A stretch of 64,000 bases of DNA from Peribacillus frigoritolerans_B (GTDB lineage: Bacteria; Bacillota; Bacilli; Bacillales; DSM-1321). Positions 19,055-27,511 of the stretch are shown here, one piece after another. The stretch is from positions 158,240 to 222,239 of the forward strand of contig NZ_JBIWES010000008.1 of assembly GCF_044762665.1 (NCBI RefSeq), given 5' to 3'. Position 1 is the stretch's first letter. Every line of letters begins with the position of its first letter. The notes under the pieces were generated by a model, which was not told the origin of the DNA, ran no database searches, and worked only from the letters and a program-made list of their open reading frames with translations. Position numbers and translations under genes: made by a program.

Positions 19055-20344
19055 TTACTTTCCAAATATATCTCCGGATATTTTTTCCCGGTCCGGAAGA
19101 ATCAAGTTAAGAAGGATTCCGACGATGGCTGAAAGTGCCATTCCGGAAAGCGATACCGTTTCCGATAGTTGTACGAACGCTCCTCCGATTCCTAACACCA
19201 AGATGACTGAAGCTATCATCAGGTTTCTTTTCTTGTCAAAGTCGACCTTATTATCAATCAGCATCCTCAATCCACTTGAAGCGATGATACCGAAGAGCAA
19301 GATGGAAATGCCGCCCATCACAGCTGTAGGTATCGAGCTGATGACAGCTGAAATCTTACCGTTAAAGCCAAAGATGATTGCAGTCAATGCTGCCCCTCCG
19401 ATGATATACACACTGTACGCCTTAGTCATTGTCAGGACCCCAATATTTTCACCATATGATGTCAGCGGCGGCCCACCGATGAAGGAACCAATCATGATTC
19501 CTGCGCCATCTCCTAAAATTGAGCGATGCAAACCTGGTTTTTCCAAAAAGTTCCTGCCTACCACTTTGCTCAGTACCATCTGGTGTCCGATATGTTCTGA
19601 TAAAGTTACGATGGCAACCGGTACCATGATGGCAATGACTTCCCATGAGAAGGACGGTGTATAGGTTACATACGGAAACATGAATTCAGGCATTTCCCAC
19701 CATTTTGCTGCCTTGATCGGTTCATAATCTATTATTCCTGCAACAGCCGAACAGCCGTAGCCCACTATGATTCCCATTAAAATGGGGATCAAGTTAATGA
19801 ATCCCTTGAAGAACACGTTGCAGATGATGGTTACCGCTAATGTGATCAGCGCTATAACTATATATGTGACGCTGTATTTATCTTGTGGATCATACATTGC
19901 CATGTCCACTGCCGTTCCGGCAAGGCTTAATCCGATTACGATAATCACCGGACCCACCACAACCGGAGGAAGTATATTCATTAACCATCGCAATCCGACT
20001 TTTTGGATGATCAAAGCTACAATCCCATATATGAACCCTGCCGCAAAACAGCCGATCATGGCCGCTTCCGGACCTCCCAAAGCCTTAGCCGCGATGATTG
20101 GTGTAATGAAGGCGAAAGATGAACCGAGATAAGCTGGTATCTGACCTTTCGTTATCAATAAGTATGAAAGTGTGCCCAACCCGCTTGAAACCAGTGCTAC
20201 CGCCGGGCTTAATCCTACCAGAAATGGCACCAGCACCGTTGCACCGAACATTGCGAACAAATGCTGGATGCTTAACGTAATCCACTGGCCAGCCTTTGGC
20301 ACGTCCTCGACATCCAGTACGATGTCCCTTTTCATTTCTTCCAT
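19055..20344 (-). CDS. pyrP: Uracil permease (NCS2 family)
   Basis: Membrane importer of uracil placed, as in B. subtilis, between pyrR and pyrB. The 429 residues are strongly hydrophobic with about 12-14 membrane segments. Family landmarks include QHLFAMFGATVLVP (27-40) and ITKGQIPAYLGSSFAFITPI (64-83), and the SEHIGHQMVL segment of helix 8. The ATG at 20344 has an AGGGGG ribosome-binding site eight bases away; a second ATG three codons on is also possible. Confidence 0.95.
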   Translation of the reverse strand: MEEMKRDIVLDVEDVPKAGQWITLSIQHLFAMFGATVLVPFLVGLSPAVALVSSGLGTLSYLLITKGQIPAYLGSSFAFITPIIAAKALGGPEAAMIGCFAAGFIYGIVALIIQKVGLRWLMNILPPVVVGPVIIVIGLSLAGTAVDMAMYDPQDKYSVTYIVIALITLAVTIICNVFFKGFINLIPILMGIIVGYGCSAVAGIIDYEPIKAAKWWEMPEFMFPYVTYTPSFSWEVIAIMVPVAIVTLSEHIGHQMVLSKVVGRNFLEKPGLHRSILGDGAGIMIGSFIGGPPLTSYGENIGVLTMTKAYSVYIIGGAALTAIIFGFNGKISAVISSIPTAVMGGISILLFGIIASSGLRMLIDNKVDFDKKRNLMIASVILVLGIGGAFVQLSETVSLSGMALSAIVGILLNLILPDREKISGDIFGK

Positions 20345-20381
20345 TTTCGTATCCCCCTCATGAAAATTCCATCAAAACTGT

Positions 20382-20414
20382 AAAAACCCTCTTTGCATTA
20401 TACAAAGAGGGTTT
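20382..20414 (-). terminator. Attenuation terminator upstream of pyrP
   Basis: Perfect stem AACCCTCTTTG/CAAAGAGGGTT with a seven-base loop and a T tract on the minus strand. Confidence 0.9.
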
Positions 20415-20502
20415 CTCAGAAGGTAAATGCCTATACATAGGCACAGCTCTCCCGATTGACTCCCCTTTGCCAGCCTCTCTGGACTGTCTTTAAAAGGGTA
20501 AT
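20382..20502 (-). promoter_or_regulatory. PyrR-dependent attenuator 2 (pyrR-pyrP leader)
   Basis: The binding loop AGTCCAGAGAGGCT (20472-20485, minus strand) sits on a stem of ACCCTTTTAAA-type pairing, followed by a perfect 11-bp terminator at 20382-20414 (AACCCTCTTTG/CAAAGAGGGTT, then TTT). An intervening hairpin GCCTATGTATAGGC is part of the alternative fold. Controls pyrP and everything downstream in response to UMP. Confidence 0.93.
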
Positions 20503-20520
20503 ATGAAATTTTCATGGTGT

Positions 20521-21063
20521 TTAGTTTTCTAATATAGTAACTTGATCTACTTCATCCACTTCTGTTAAAGTAACTGTAATTTTTTCAGATTGGGAAGTCG
20601 GAACGTTTTTGCCGACGAAATCCGCGCGAATCGGCAATTCCCTGTGTCCCCTATCCACTAATACGGCGAGCTGGATCTGCGAAGGTCTTCCCAAATCCAC
20701 CAGAGCATCCATTGCCGCTCTAACGGTTCTGCCTGTGAAAAGAACATCATCCACTAAAATCACTTTCTTGTCAGTGATATTGACCGGAATATCTGAGCCT
20801 TTTACGATGGGTTCCCCATCATTGGTCTTTTTCGAAAGGTCATCGCGATAAAGTGTAATATCCAGTTCACCCAGTTCTATTTCCTTGCCTTCTATTTGAT
20901 TGATGCGCTTTGCAAGTCTGTCAGCGAGGAAAATCCCGCGTGTACGTATCCCGATTAAGACGCAATCCTCAATCCCCTTATTTTTCTCAATAATTTCATG
21001 GGCAATTCTCGTCAAGGCTCTTCTAATGGCCTGCTCATCAAGTACTATGGCTTTCTCATTCAA
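20521..21063 (-). CDS. pyrR: Bifunctional pyr operon RNA-binding attenuation regulator / uracil phosphoribosyltransferase
   Basis: Senses UMP and binds the three pyr leader hairpins; also has weak UPRTase activity. The PRPP motif VILVDDVLFTGRT and the conserved RGHRELPIRADFVGKN RNA-binding region are present. The TTG at 21063 is chosen because it gives LNEKAIVLDEQAIRRAL, aligning exactly with the B. subtilis N-terminus (180 residues), with GGGGTGG about eight bases upstream. A GTG four codons earlier (21075) is the alternative. First gene of the operon. Confidence 0.95.
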   Translation of the reverse strand: MNEKAIVLDEQAIRRALTRIAHEIIEKNKGIEDCVLIGIRTRGIFLADRLAKRINQIEGKEIELGELDITLYRDDLSKKTNDGEPIVKGSDIPVNITDKKVILVDDVLFTGRTVRAAMDALVDLGRPSQIQLAVLVDRGHRELPIRADFVGKNVPTSQSEKITVTLTEVDEVDQVTILEN

Positions 21064-21108
21064 CACGTCGGCCACCCCGATTCTTTTTTCTGATAAGTCA
21101 ATTTCAAC

Positions 21109-21143
21109 AAAAAATCCTCATGCCAAGAAGGCATGAGGATTTT
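21109..21143 (-). terminator. Attenuation terminator upstream of pyrR
   Basis: Perfect 12-bp stem with a five-base loop followed by T residues on the minus strand, ending about 45 bases before the pyrR start. Confidence 0.9.
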
Positions 21144-21227
21144 ATCGCAATGGGCATAAATATCCCACTTTGCGTATCCGTTTCCTTCTCAGTCTCTCTG
21201 AACTGTGTTAAAGGTTCTTATTAAGTT
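21109..21227 (-). promoter_or_regulatory. PyrR-dependent attenuator 1 (5' leader of the pyr operon)
   Basis: The leader begins about seven bases after the -10 box at 21234-21239. The binding loop AGTTCAGAGAGACT (21191-21204, minus strand) is a close variant of the other two. The terminator at 21109-21143 has a perfect 12-bp stem, AATCCTCATGCC/GGCATGAGGATT, then TTTTTT. It lets PyrR regulate its own gene. Confidence 0.93.
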
Positions 21228-21233
21228 GTTATT

Positions 21234-21262
21234 ATGATATATCAGAAAAATGAATTTGTCAA
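21234..21262 (-). promoter_or_regulatory. Sigma-A promoter of the pyr operon
   Basis: On the minus strand TTGACA (21257-21262), a 17-base spacer and TATCAT (21234-21239). The -35 box overlaps the last codons of rluD. Eleven of twelve box positions match consensus. Confidence 0.9.
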
Positions 21263-22176
21263 TCCTTACTTCTACGTAATTGATTAATTAAATTCTCAAA
21301 CTCTTCCGGAATCGGAGCTTCGAATTCCATATACTCATTTGTACGTGGATGAATGAAACCTAAAAGACCGGCGTGTAACGCTTGTCCATCTAATTTCAGG
21401 GTCTTTTTCGGACCATATTTCGGATCACCCGCCAGTGGGAAGCCAATGTATTTCATGTGAACACGGATTTGATGTGTCCTTCCTGTTTCAAGCTGGCATT
21501 CCACCAAAGTGAAATCTTTGAAGCGTTCGATGACACGGAAATGCGTGACAGCATTTTTGGCATTCGAATCTGTGACAGTCATGCTTTGGCGATCTTTTTT
21601 ATCGCGGCCGATCGGTGCATCGATCGTTCCGAAATCATGAGGGATCACACCATGAACTACAGCTTGATACTTACGTGTAACCGTTTTGTCAACGAGCTGC
21701 TGTACCAGTTTCTCATGTGCCATATCATTTTTGGCAACCATCAATAGACCTGATGTATCTTTGTCGATCCGATGGACGATTCCAGGACGCATGACACCGT
21801 TGATTCCAGAAAGATCCTTGCAGTGAGCCATCAATCCATTTACAAGCGTGCCAGATACATGTCCCGGTGCCGGATGGACGACCATACCGCTCGGTTTATT
21901 AACCACGAGTACATCTGCATCTTCATAATAGATATCCAAATCCATTTCCTCTGCTACCGCATCCAATTCCTCAAGGTCTGGAATCGTCACTTCGATTGTA
22001 TCGCCAGGAACAGCTTTATAATTCGTCTTAATAACCGCGCCATTTACCAAAACATGATCATCCTTGATCCATTGCTGGACCTGAGTGCGAGACCATTCCT
22101 CATTCAAAGTGGAAAGGGCCTTATCAATCCTAACTCCTTTTAGTGTTTCATCGATGCTGTATAACCTTTTATCCAT
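21259..22176 (-). CDS. ylyB: 23S rRNA pseudouridine synthase, RluD/YlyB family
   Basis: Isomerises uridines in rRNA, by family probably in helix 69 of 23S rRNA. A small S4 RNA-binding domain (about residues 16-65) precedes the catalytic domain, whose nucleophile is Asp138 in HRIDKDTSG. VHPAPGH and GRTHQIRVHM are also conserved. The 305-residue length is typical. The start overlaps lspA by eight bases. Target sites cannot be deduced from sequence, so RluD is a family name. Confidence 0.9.
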   Translation of the reverse strand: MDKRLYSIDETLKGVRIDKALSTLNEEWSRTQVQQWIKDDHVLVNGAVIKTNYKAVPGDTIEVTIPDLEELDAVAEEMDLDIYYEDADVLVVNKPSGMVVHPAPGHVSGTLVNGLMAHCKDLSGINGVMRPGIVHRIDKDTSGLLMVAKNDMAHEKLVQQLVDKTVTRKYQAVVHGVIPHDFGTIDAPIGRDKKDRQSMTVTDSNAKNAVTHFRVIERFKDFTLVECQLETGRTHQIRVHMKYIGFPLAGDPKYGPKKTLKLDGQALHAGLLGFIHPRTNEYMEFEAPIPEEFENLINQLRRSKD

Positions 22177-22639
22177 TATCTTTCTCCTTAGCGTTTTTTT
22201 CTTCTAAAAACATATGAATCACGAGCAGTCCGACACCAATTGAAAGCGCGGCATCAGCAACATTGAATACAGGGAAACTGTAGCTGAAAATATAGGTATG
22301 AACGAAATCCACTACTTCCTGACGAGCAACACGATCGATGAAATTACCAATCGCACCGCCTAGCATGAGACCAAGTGCAACTCCAAGCAAAATGCTTTCC
22401 TTCGCCATTTTCTGAATATAATAGACAAGTCCAATAATGACAGCGATGGTGATGATGTAGAAAAACCACATTTGACCTTGTAGAATTCCCCATGCTGCCC
22501 CACGATTACGATGCGAGGTGATATATAGAAGGTTTTCAATAATTTCAATGCTTTCTCCGTACTCCATTTTTTTCACAATCATCCATTTTGTCAGCTGATC
22601 GAGAGCTATGACCAAAAGGGCAATCAAATAATAAAACAC
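22169..22639 (-). CDS. lspA: Lipoprotein signal peptidase (signal peptidase II)
   Basis: Membrane aspartyl protease that removes signal peptides from diacylglyceryl-modified prolipoproteins. Four membrane segments are visible and the catalytic aspartates are Asp102 (GNFIDR) and Asp129 (FNVADA); NRGAAWGIL near residue 45 is the other family block. The GTG start at 22639 follows GGGGG by seven bases. Length 156. B. subtilis has ylyA between ileS and lspA; that gene is absent here. Confidence 0.95.
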   Translation of the reverse strand: MFYYLIALLVIALDQLTKWMIVKKMEYGESIEIIENLLYITSHRNRGAAWGILQGQMWFFYIITIAVIIGLVYYIQKMAKESILLGVALGLMLGGAIGNFIDRVARQEVVDFVHTYIFSYSFPVFNVADAALSIGVGLLVIHMFLEEKNAKEKDNG

Positions 22640-22676
22640 ATTTTTTCCCCCAAACTAATCAAATCTTCACTTTTGA

Positions 22677-22705
22677 ATTGTAGCATAAACTAGAAATAAT
22701 GACTA
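22677..22705 (-). promoter_or_regulatory. Candidate sigma-A promoter for lspA-ylyB
   Basis: On the minus strand TAGTCA (22700-22705), 17-base spacer ending in TGC, and TACAAT (22677-22682), an extended -10 arrangement. It lies between the ileS terminator and lspA. Confidence 0.55.
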
Positions 22706-22793
22706 ATCCGAAAAACAGAACTGTACCTGAAGAATATCGGGAAGATTGGATAAAGGCAAAATTCCCGTTTGGGGTTTTAGTTTTCATTACCAC

Positions 22794-22830
22794 AAAAAAG
22801 CCGGCCCTTCATATAGGGACCGGCTTTTTT
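22794..22830 (-). terminator. Terminator of ileS
   Basis: AGCCGG(T)CCCT pairs with AGGGCCGGCT with one bulged base and is followed by TTTTTT on the minus strand, eight bases after the ileS stop. The A-rich other side would also allow function in the opposite direction. Confidence 0.88.
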
Positions 22831-22837
22831 GCAGGAA

Positions 22838-25606
22838 TTATTGATTCACGTAATGCTCTTTCACGACTGTAGCACAACGTGGGCAAAGTGTTGGATGATC
22901 TTCCACTTGGCCTACTTCCTTCGAAACATTCCAGCAACGTTCACACGTTTCACCTTCTGCTTTTGTAACAAGGATCGCTATATCCTCAAGTTTAACCGCT
23001 TCTGCCGGGGCACTTGCCACATCGCCAGCGATTTCGAATTCGGATACGATGAATAGCTGTTCAAAGCTTTCCTTGATGCCATCAAGCAGATTCTTCGTTT
23101 CTTCATTAACATATACCATCACTTTAGCGTTTAGTGACTTTCCGATGACCTTCTGGTTACGGGCTTCTTCTAATGCTTTCAGAACATTATCACGGACATC
23201 CATGAACGCCGTCCATTTTGACTCAATGACCTCAGCATCATCTATGGAAATCTCTTCAGGCATCAATGTCAACTGTACACTTTCTTCCGTTACACCCGGA
23301 ATGAACGCCCATACTTCATCAGCTGTATGAGAGAGGATCGGTGACACCAATTTGGTTAAGCTGACCAATGATTCGTAAAGGACCGTTTGAATGGCCAAAC
23401 GCTCTTTACCATTTGGTGCTTCACAATAAAGAATGTCTTTTGCATAATCAAGGTAGAACGAACTTAAATCCTGTGTACAGAAATTATTGACCATATTATA
23501 AATAGTAGCAAACTCATAATTTTCATAACTTAGCTTCGATTGTTTGATCAGTTTATTTAATTTAACCAGCATGTATCGATCGACTTCAGGCAATTCTTGA
23601 ACTGCCACTTTATCGGTTTTTGGATTGAATCCATCCAAGTTCCCTAACAGGAAGCGGAATGTATTACGGATTTTACGGTAAACTTCCGAAACTTGTTTTA
23701 AAATAGGATCGGAAACCCTGACATCCGATTGGTAATCCACCGAAGCTACCCAAAGGCGTAAGATATCTGCACCAAGTTGGTTCATGACCTTGGATGGCAG
23801 TACAACGTTCCCAATCGACTTACTCATTTTACGGCCTTCGCCATCCAATGCGAACCCGTGGCTAAGTACACCTTTATATGGTGCTTTGCCTGTAACCGCA
23901 ACGCTTGTTGAAAGTGATGAGTTAAACCAGCCGCGATATTGATCGGACCCTTCTAAATAAAGGTCAGCAGGGCGTTGCAAGTCGTCTCTTTCTTCAAGTA
24001 CCGCTTGATGAGAAGATCCGGAATCGAACCATACGTCCATGATATCCGTTTCTTTCGTGAAGATACCATTCGGGCTGCCTTCATGTGTATAGCCTTCAGG
24101 CAGAAGATCTTTCGCTTCACGCTCAAACCAGATGTTTGAACCCTGTTCGCGGAATAGGTTTGAAATATGGTCGATGGTTTCATCCGTAATGATCGGCTCG
24201 CCATTTTCTGCATAAAACACTGGAATTGGCACGCCCCAAGCGCGTTGGCGGGATATACACCAATCCCCACGGTCACGGACCATATTGAATAGGCGCGTTT
24301 CGCCCCAAGCCGGTACCCATTTCGTTTCTTCAATCGCTTCCAGAAGTTCATTGCGGAAGTCCTTGATCGACGCGAACCATTGTGCTGTTGCACGGAAGAT
24401 CGTTGGCTTCTTCGTCCGCCAGTCATGTGGGTATGAGTGCGTGATGAACGTCAAGTTCAATAACGCGCCTGCTTCAGTTAATTTTTCGGTAATCGGTTTA
24501 TTCGCTTGATCATAAAATAATCCGGCAAATTCCCCTGCTTCTTCCGTCATGACCCCTTTTTCATCTACAGGACAAAGTACGTCCAAGCCATATTTTTGCC
24601 CAACGATAAAGTCATCTTCACCATGGCCAGGTGCAGTATGAACACAACCCGTTCCAGCTTCAGTCGTTACGTGCTCACCTAACATCACTAAAGATTCGCG
24701 GTCATAAAGAGGATGTTTGGCAACAGCACGGTCCAGCTCGCTCCCTTTTACCGTTTTTTGGATAGACGGGTTCTCCCAGCCTAATGTTTCCGTAACCGAT
24801 TCAAGCAGTGCCTCAGCAAGTAAGAATTTTTCATTTTCGACAGCCACCACTACATAATTTAATTGCGGATGCAATGAGATACCAAGATTAGCTGGAATCG
24901 TCCATGGAGTTGTCGTCCAGATGATGATTTTGACACCTTCATCGATTACACCTTTGCCATCCGTGACTTCAAAAGCAACATAGATCGACGCAGAGCGTTT
25001 GTCTTGATATTCAATTTCAGCTTCGGCTAGCGCTGATTCACTTGATGGGGACCAGTAAACAGGTTTTTTCCCTTTATAAATGTAGCCTTTTTTCGCCATT
25101 TCACCGAATACCTTGATTTGCTGTGCTTCATATTCAGGCTTCAATGTGATATAAGGATTTTCCCAATCACCACGGACCCCTATTCTCTTAAACTGCTCAC
25201 GTTGATTGTCAATCTGACCATAAGCATACTCTTCACAAAGCTTTCTGAATTCGGCAACGCTCATTTCTTTCCGTTTCACGCCTTTTTTCGTCAATGCCGT
25301 TTCGATTGGAAGCCCATGTGTATCCCAGCCAGGTACATACGGTGCTTGAAAACCGCTCATCGATTTAAATCGGACAATGAAATCCTTTAAAACCTTATTC
25401 ATTGCATGGCCCATGTGGATATCGCCGTTGGCATATGGAGGTCCATCATGCAAAATGAATAAAGGACGCCCTTCAGTTTGTTCTTGCACTTTTTTATAGA
25501 TGTTCATTTCTTTCCATTTTTCTTGGATTTCCGGTTCACGTTTCGGCAAATTCCCCCGCATTGGAAATTCAGTTTTAGGCATCAATAAGGTATCTTTGTA
25601 TTCCAT
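22838..25606 (-). CDS. ileS: Isoleucine--tRNA ligase
   Basis: Charges tRNA-Ile and edits valine. Class I signatures are HMGH (64-67, in PPYANGDIHMGH) and KMSKS near residue 595; the CP1 editing domain contains IIWTTTPWTIPANL. The C-terminal zinc site is CERCWN...CPRCA. The start is the second of two adjacent ATGs (25606), eight bases from GGAGG; the protein then begins MEYKDTLLMPKTEFPMRG and has 922 residues, as in Bacillus homologues. Expression is controlled by the T-box upstream. Confidence 0.96.
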   Translation of the reverse strand: MEYKDTLLMPKTEFPMRGNLPKREPEIQEKWKEMNIYKKVQEQTEGRPLFILHDGPPYANGDIHMGHAMNKVLKDFIVRFKSMSGFQAPYVPGWDTHGLPIETALTKKGVKRKEMSVAEFRKLCEEYAYGQIDNQREQFKRIGVRGDWENPYITLKPEYEAQQIKVFGEMAKKGYIYKGKKPVYWSPSSESALAEAEIEYQDKRSASIYVAFEVTDGKGVIDEGVKIIIWTTTPWTIPANLGISLHPQLNYVVVAVENEKFLLAEALLESVTETLGWENPSIQKTVKGSELDRAVAKHPLYDRESLVMLGEHVTTEAGTGCVHTAPGHGEDDFIVGQKYGLDVLCPVDEKGVMTEEAGEFAGLFYDQANKPITEKLTEAGALLNLTFITHSYPHDWRTKKPTIFRATAQWFASIKDFRNELLEAIEETKWVPAWGETRLFNMVRDRGDWCISRQRAWGVPIPVFYAENGEPIITDETIDHISNLFREQGSNIWFEREAKDLLPEGYTHEGSPNGIFTKETDIMDVWFDSGSSHQAVLEERDDLQRPADLYLEGSDQYRGWFNSSLSTSVAVTGKAPYKGVLSHGFALDGEGRKMSKSIGNVVLPSKVMNQLGADILRLWVASVDYQSDVRVSDPILKQVSEVYRKIRNTFRFLLGNLDGFNPKTDKVAVQELPEVDRYMLVKLNKLIKQSKLSYENYEFATIYNMVNNFCTQDLSSFYLDYAKDILYCEAPNGKERLAIQTVLYESLVSLTKLVSPILSHTADEVWAFIPGVTEESVQLTLMPEEISIDDAEVIESKWTAFMDVRDNVLKALEEARNQKVIGKSLNAKVMVYVNEETKNLLDGIKESFEQLFIVSEFEIAGDVASAPAEAVKLEDIAILVTKAEGETCERCWNVSKEVGQVEDHPTLCPRCATVVKEHYVNQ

Positions 25607-25671
25607 CATAAAATCCTCCATCCGTCTTTTAAAAAAATTCATTCGAACCGATGACTTGATATCCGGCCAAA

Positions 25672-25707
25672 ATAAAAAGCCCTCCCATCCCTAAAAAAGG
25701 GACGAGA
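25672..25707 (-). terminator. T-box-regulated terminator upstream of ileS
   Basis: Terminator hairpin of the T-box leader, built on a TCGTCCC/GGGATGGGA-type stem followed by a T-rich tail on the minus strand. It is mutually exclusive with the antiterminator that contains the GGTGG sequence. Confidence 0.85.
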
Positions 25708-25915
25708 AAGCTTTGCTTCCCGCGGTACCACCCTGGCTAGAAAGATTCACGAAGTGAATCCAACCTCTCGAGCATTCGTAACGTGAATGAAACGCTTCGT
25801 TTACTTACTGCAAGAGCAGGTTCAACTCAGAACTCAAGGGTGATCTTCAATATCTTCGCTTATTCCGGGCTTTCACCATCCCCGGTTCGCTAAAAATAAG
25901 TGTGTGAAGAATTTA
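25672..25915 (-). promoter_or_regulatory. T-box riboswitch (isoleucine) in the ileS leader
   Basis: The minus strand carries the T-box sequence AGGGTGGTACCGCGGGAA (25717-25734), which pairs with the uncharged tRNA acceptor end in the antiterminator. Upstream, GAAGATCACC contains the specifier codon ATC (25842-25844), so the sensed tRNA is tRNA-Ile. A stem III hairpin GATTCAC-GAA-GTGAATC is at 25744-25760. The terminator (25672-25707) pairs CTC-x-TCCCT with AGGGA-x-GAG and ends in TTTTTATTTT. Readthrough occurs when tRNA-Ile is uncharged. Confidence 0.95.
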
Positions 25916-25965
25916 CTTTCCCTGTCATCGTCTAATTTCATAATGAATAGTATTGTTGTTAAAAA

Positions 25966-25995
25966 ATTATATGCGAAAAAAGTGTTCAAAGTCAA
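25966..25995 (-). promoter_or_regulatory. Sigma-A promoter of ileS
   Basis: On the minus strand TTGACT (25990-25995), an 18-base spacer and a perfect TATAAT (25966-25971), just downstream of the divIVA stop codon. It gives a leader of about 350 bases containing the T-box. Confidence 0.8.
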
Positions 25996-26003
25996 GGAAT
26001 CGT

Positions 26004-26519
26004 TTAAATTTCCTCTTCCACTCTCTCATTTAATTCTATTTCAGTCGCATCCACTTCATAATCCAGAAGATGATCCCAATCGTCATTGTCCAGCAAATCC
26101 AACTGTGCACCGACAAGCATTTTGAAACGTGTCCGGAATACTTTGGATTGTTTTTTCAAATCTTCGATATCCATCGCTATTTTCCTTGCTTTCACAAGTG
26201 ACTCATTTACAATCCGGTCAGCATTTTTCTCTGCTTCCTTTATGATCAGTTTCGCTTCTTTTTGGGCATTGCGCCTTAATTCTTCGGCTGCTTCTTGAGC
26301 GACAATAATCGACTTGTTAAGTGTACCCTCAATTGTCGTAAAATGTCCCAAACGATCAAAAGTCTCGTTCAGTTTATCTTCCAGTTCCTTCTTCTCCCTC
26401 AAAATCAGTTCATAATCCTTAATGACCTGGTCGAGAAATTCATTTACTTCATCTTCATCATACCCTCGAAATACTTTGCTAAATTCCTTGTTATGTATAT
26501 CTATCGGGGTTAAGGGCAT
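26004..26519 (-). CDS. divIVA: Septum site-determining / polar scaffold protein DivIVA
   Basis: Curvature-sensing coiled-coil protein at poles and division septa; in Bacillus it anchors MinJ/MinCD and, in sporulation, the chromosome origin. The 171 residues begin with the lipid-binding domain MPLTPIDIHNKEFSKVFRGYD (hydrophobic and basic tip near 17-20) and continue as heptad coiled coil (about 25-150) with an acidic tail. GGAGGTGCC lies before the ATG. Last gene of the ylm-divIVA group. Confidence 0.95.
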   Translation of the reverse strand: MPLTPIDIHNKEFSKVFRGYDEDEVNEFLDQVIKDYELILREKKELEDKLNETFDRLGHFTTIEGTLNKSIIVAQEAAEELRRNAQKEAKLIIKEAEKNADRIVNESLVKARKIAMDIEDLKKQSKVFRTRFKMLVGAQLDLLDNDDWDHLLDYEVDATEIELNERVEEEI

Positions 26520-26567
26520 TACGGCACCTCCAGAACGGTTTCTACTCTAGTATGTTAAAACTCTATA

Positions 26568-26574
26568 TTCGACA
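26568..26574 (-). promoter_or_regulatory. Candidate Spo0A box upstream of divIVA
   Basis: The minus strand reads TTGTCGAA, a 7/7 match to the 0A box TGTCGAA, about 50 bases before the divIVA start in the 85-base gap after ylmH. A seven-base match occurs by chance several times in a window this size, so this rests on location only. Confidence 0.3.
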
Positions 26575-26604
26575 ATAAATTTATGAATCCTGCTTTTTCT
26601 TGAA

Positions 26605-27378
26605 TTATTTTTGTCTACCTAACGAGATTCTCCACTTATCCTTCTTGGTTTTCCCATCGATCGAAGCTATTTTACATCTGCCAAAACCTCGGATGGAAAG
26701 TGTGTCACCTTCACGGCATTCTTCCGAGACGCTTTCCGTTTGCTTGAAATTCACCTTTACTTTTCCTGACGTTATCAAGGACTGGGTTTTTTGACGGGAC
26801 AAATTCAGGACGGCCGATAGCACACTGTCAAGCCTAAGAGAACTGACGGTGGTTACTTGCTCTTCCCATTTTTCCTTAACTTGGACGATATTCTCGATTG
26901 GAAGCCGTTTGATGGAAACGGAAGCATTACCTATTTTCTCCAGATTCCCGACGAGATATGAATCCATCTCTTCGGCAGCTATAAATTGAATATGCTCATC
27001 CGTCACTATTATATCACCAAATTTTTCACGTTTTACCCCTAGTGACATCAAGGTTCCAAGTATTTGCCTATGTTCAAGCGTTACAAATTTTTTTGGATAG
27101 GAGATATCGTATAAGGAGATATTGAAATCAGATGGTTCAGGAGAGTAATAATCAGGGTAAATGAGCACACGTTTTCGCTCTACGAAATCGCTCCCGCCAT
27201 TGAATTGCAGTTTCGCTTCCGGATCATTCCCCATTAGGGAAGTAAGGATTTCCTGCTGACGCGGATCAAGAAAATCAGATAGTTTCGGAGCGTAGGAATT
27301 TTTAACCTGATCAATCCAATTCAAAGCCTGGTCAATAAAATCTTTTTCCTCCGGCCTGAAATGCTGATAAATACTCAT
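26605..27378 (-). CDS. ylmH: YlmH family S4-domain RNA-binding protein
   Basis: Homologue of B. subtilis YlmH, implicated in ribosome quality control and alanine tailing independent of RqcH. The 257 residues contain an N-terminal YlmH-specific domain (residues 1-170, with QEILTSLMGNDPEA near 50) and a C-terminal S4 domain (about 178-250: LRLDSVLSAVLNLSRQK, then GKVKVNFK and RGFGR). It lies between ylmG and divIVA in the conserved order. Having both rqcH and ylmH in one window gives the two known peptide-tailing branches. Confidence 0.92.
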   Translation of the reverse strand: MSIYQHFRPEEKDFIDQALNWIDQVKNSYAPKLSDFLDPRQQEILTSLMGNDPEAKLQFNGGSDFVERKRVLIYPDYYSPEPSDFNISLYDISYPKKFVTLEHRQILGTLMSLGVKREKFGDIIVTDEHIQFIAAEEMDSYLVGNLEKIGNASVSIKRLPIENIVQVKEKWEEQVTTVSSLRLDSVLSAVLNLSRQKTQSLITSGKVKVNFKQTESVSEECREGDTLSIRGFGRCKIASIDGKTKKDKWRISLGRQK

Positions 27379-27453
27379 GATTGAATAAATGCTCCTTAGT
27401 TATCAAATTAATGGTCGATCATAAGGAATTGATAAACTCATTCTGCGTTGCAA

Positions 27454-27484
27454 CTACACAGCGGAAAATGTTCCGGCTGTGTAG
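27454..27484. repeat. Strong hairpin between ylmG and ylmH
   Basis: CTACACAGC (27454-27462) and GCTGTGTAG (27476-27484) form a perfect 9-bp stem, extended inward by GGAA/TTCC with one bulged G. There is no T tract on either side, so a normal terminator is not supported. It may be an RNA processing or stability element inside the ylm operon. Confidence 0.5.
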
Positions 27485-27511
27485 TAAGATGCATGTCAGG
27501 TTAATTGCTGA

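Noticed and set aside
19029..19664. 211-codon plus-strand frame opposite pyrP
   Set aside because: Shadow of the hydrophobic pyrP sequence; starts inside the attenuator region.
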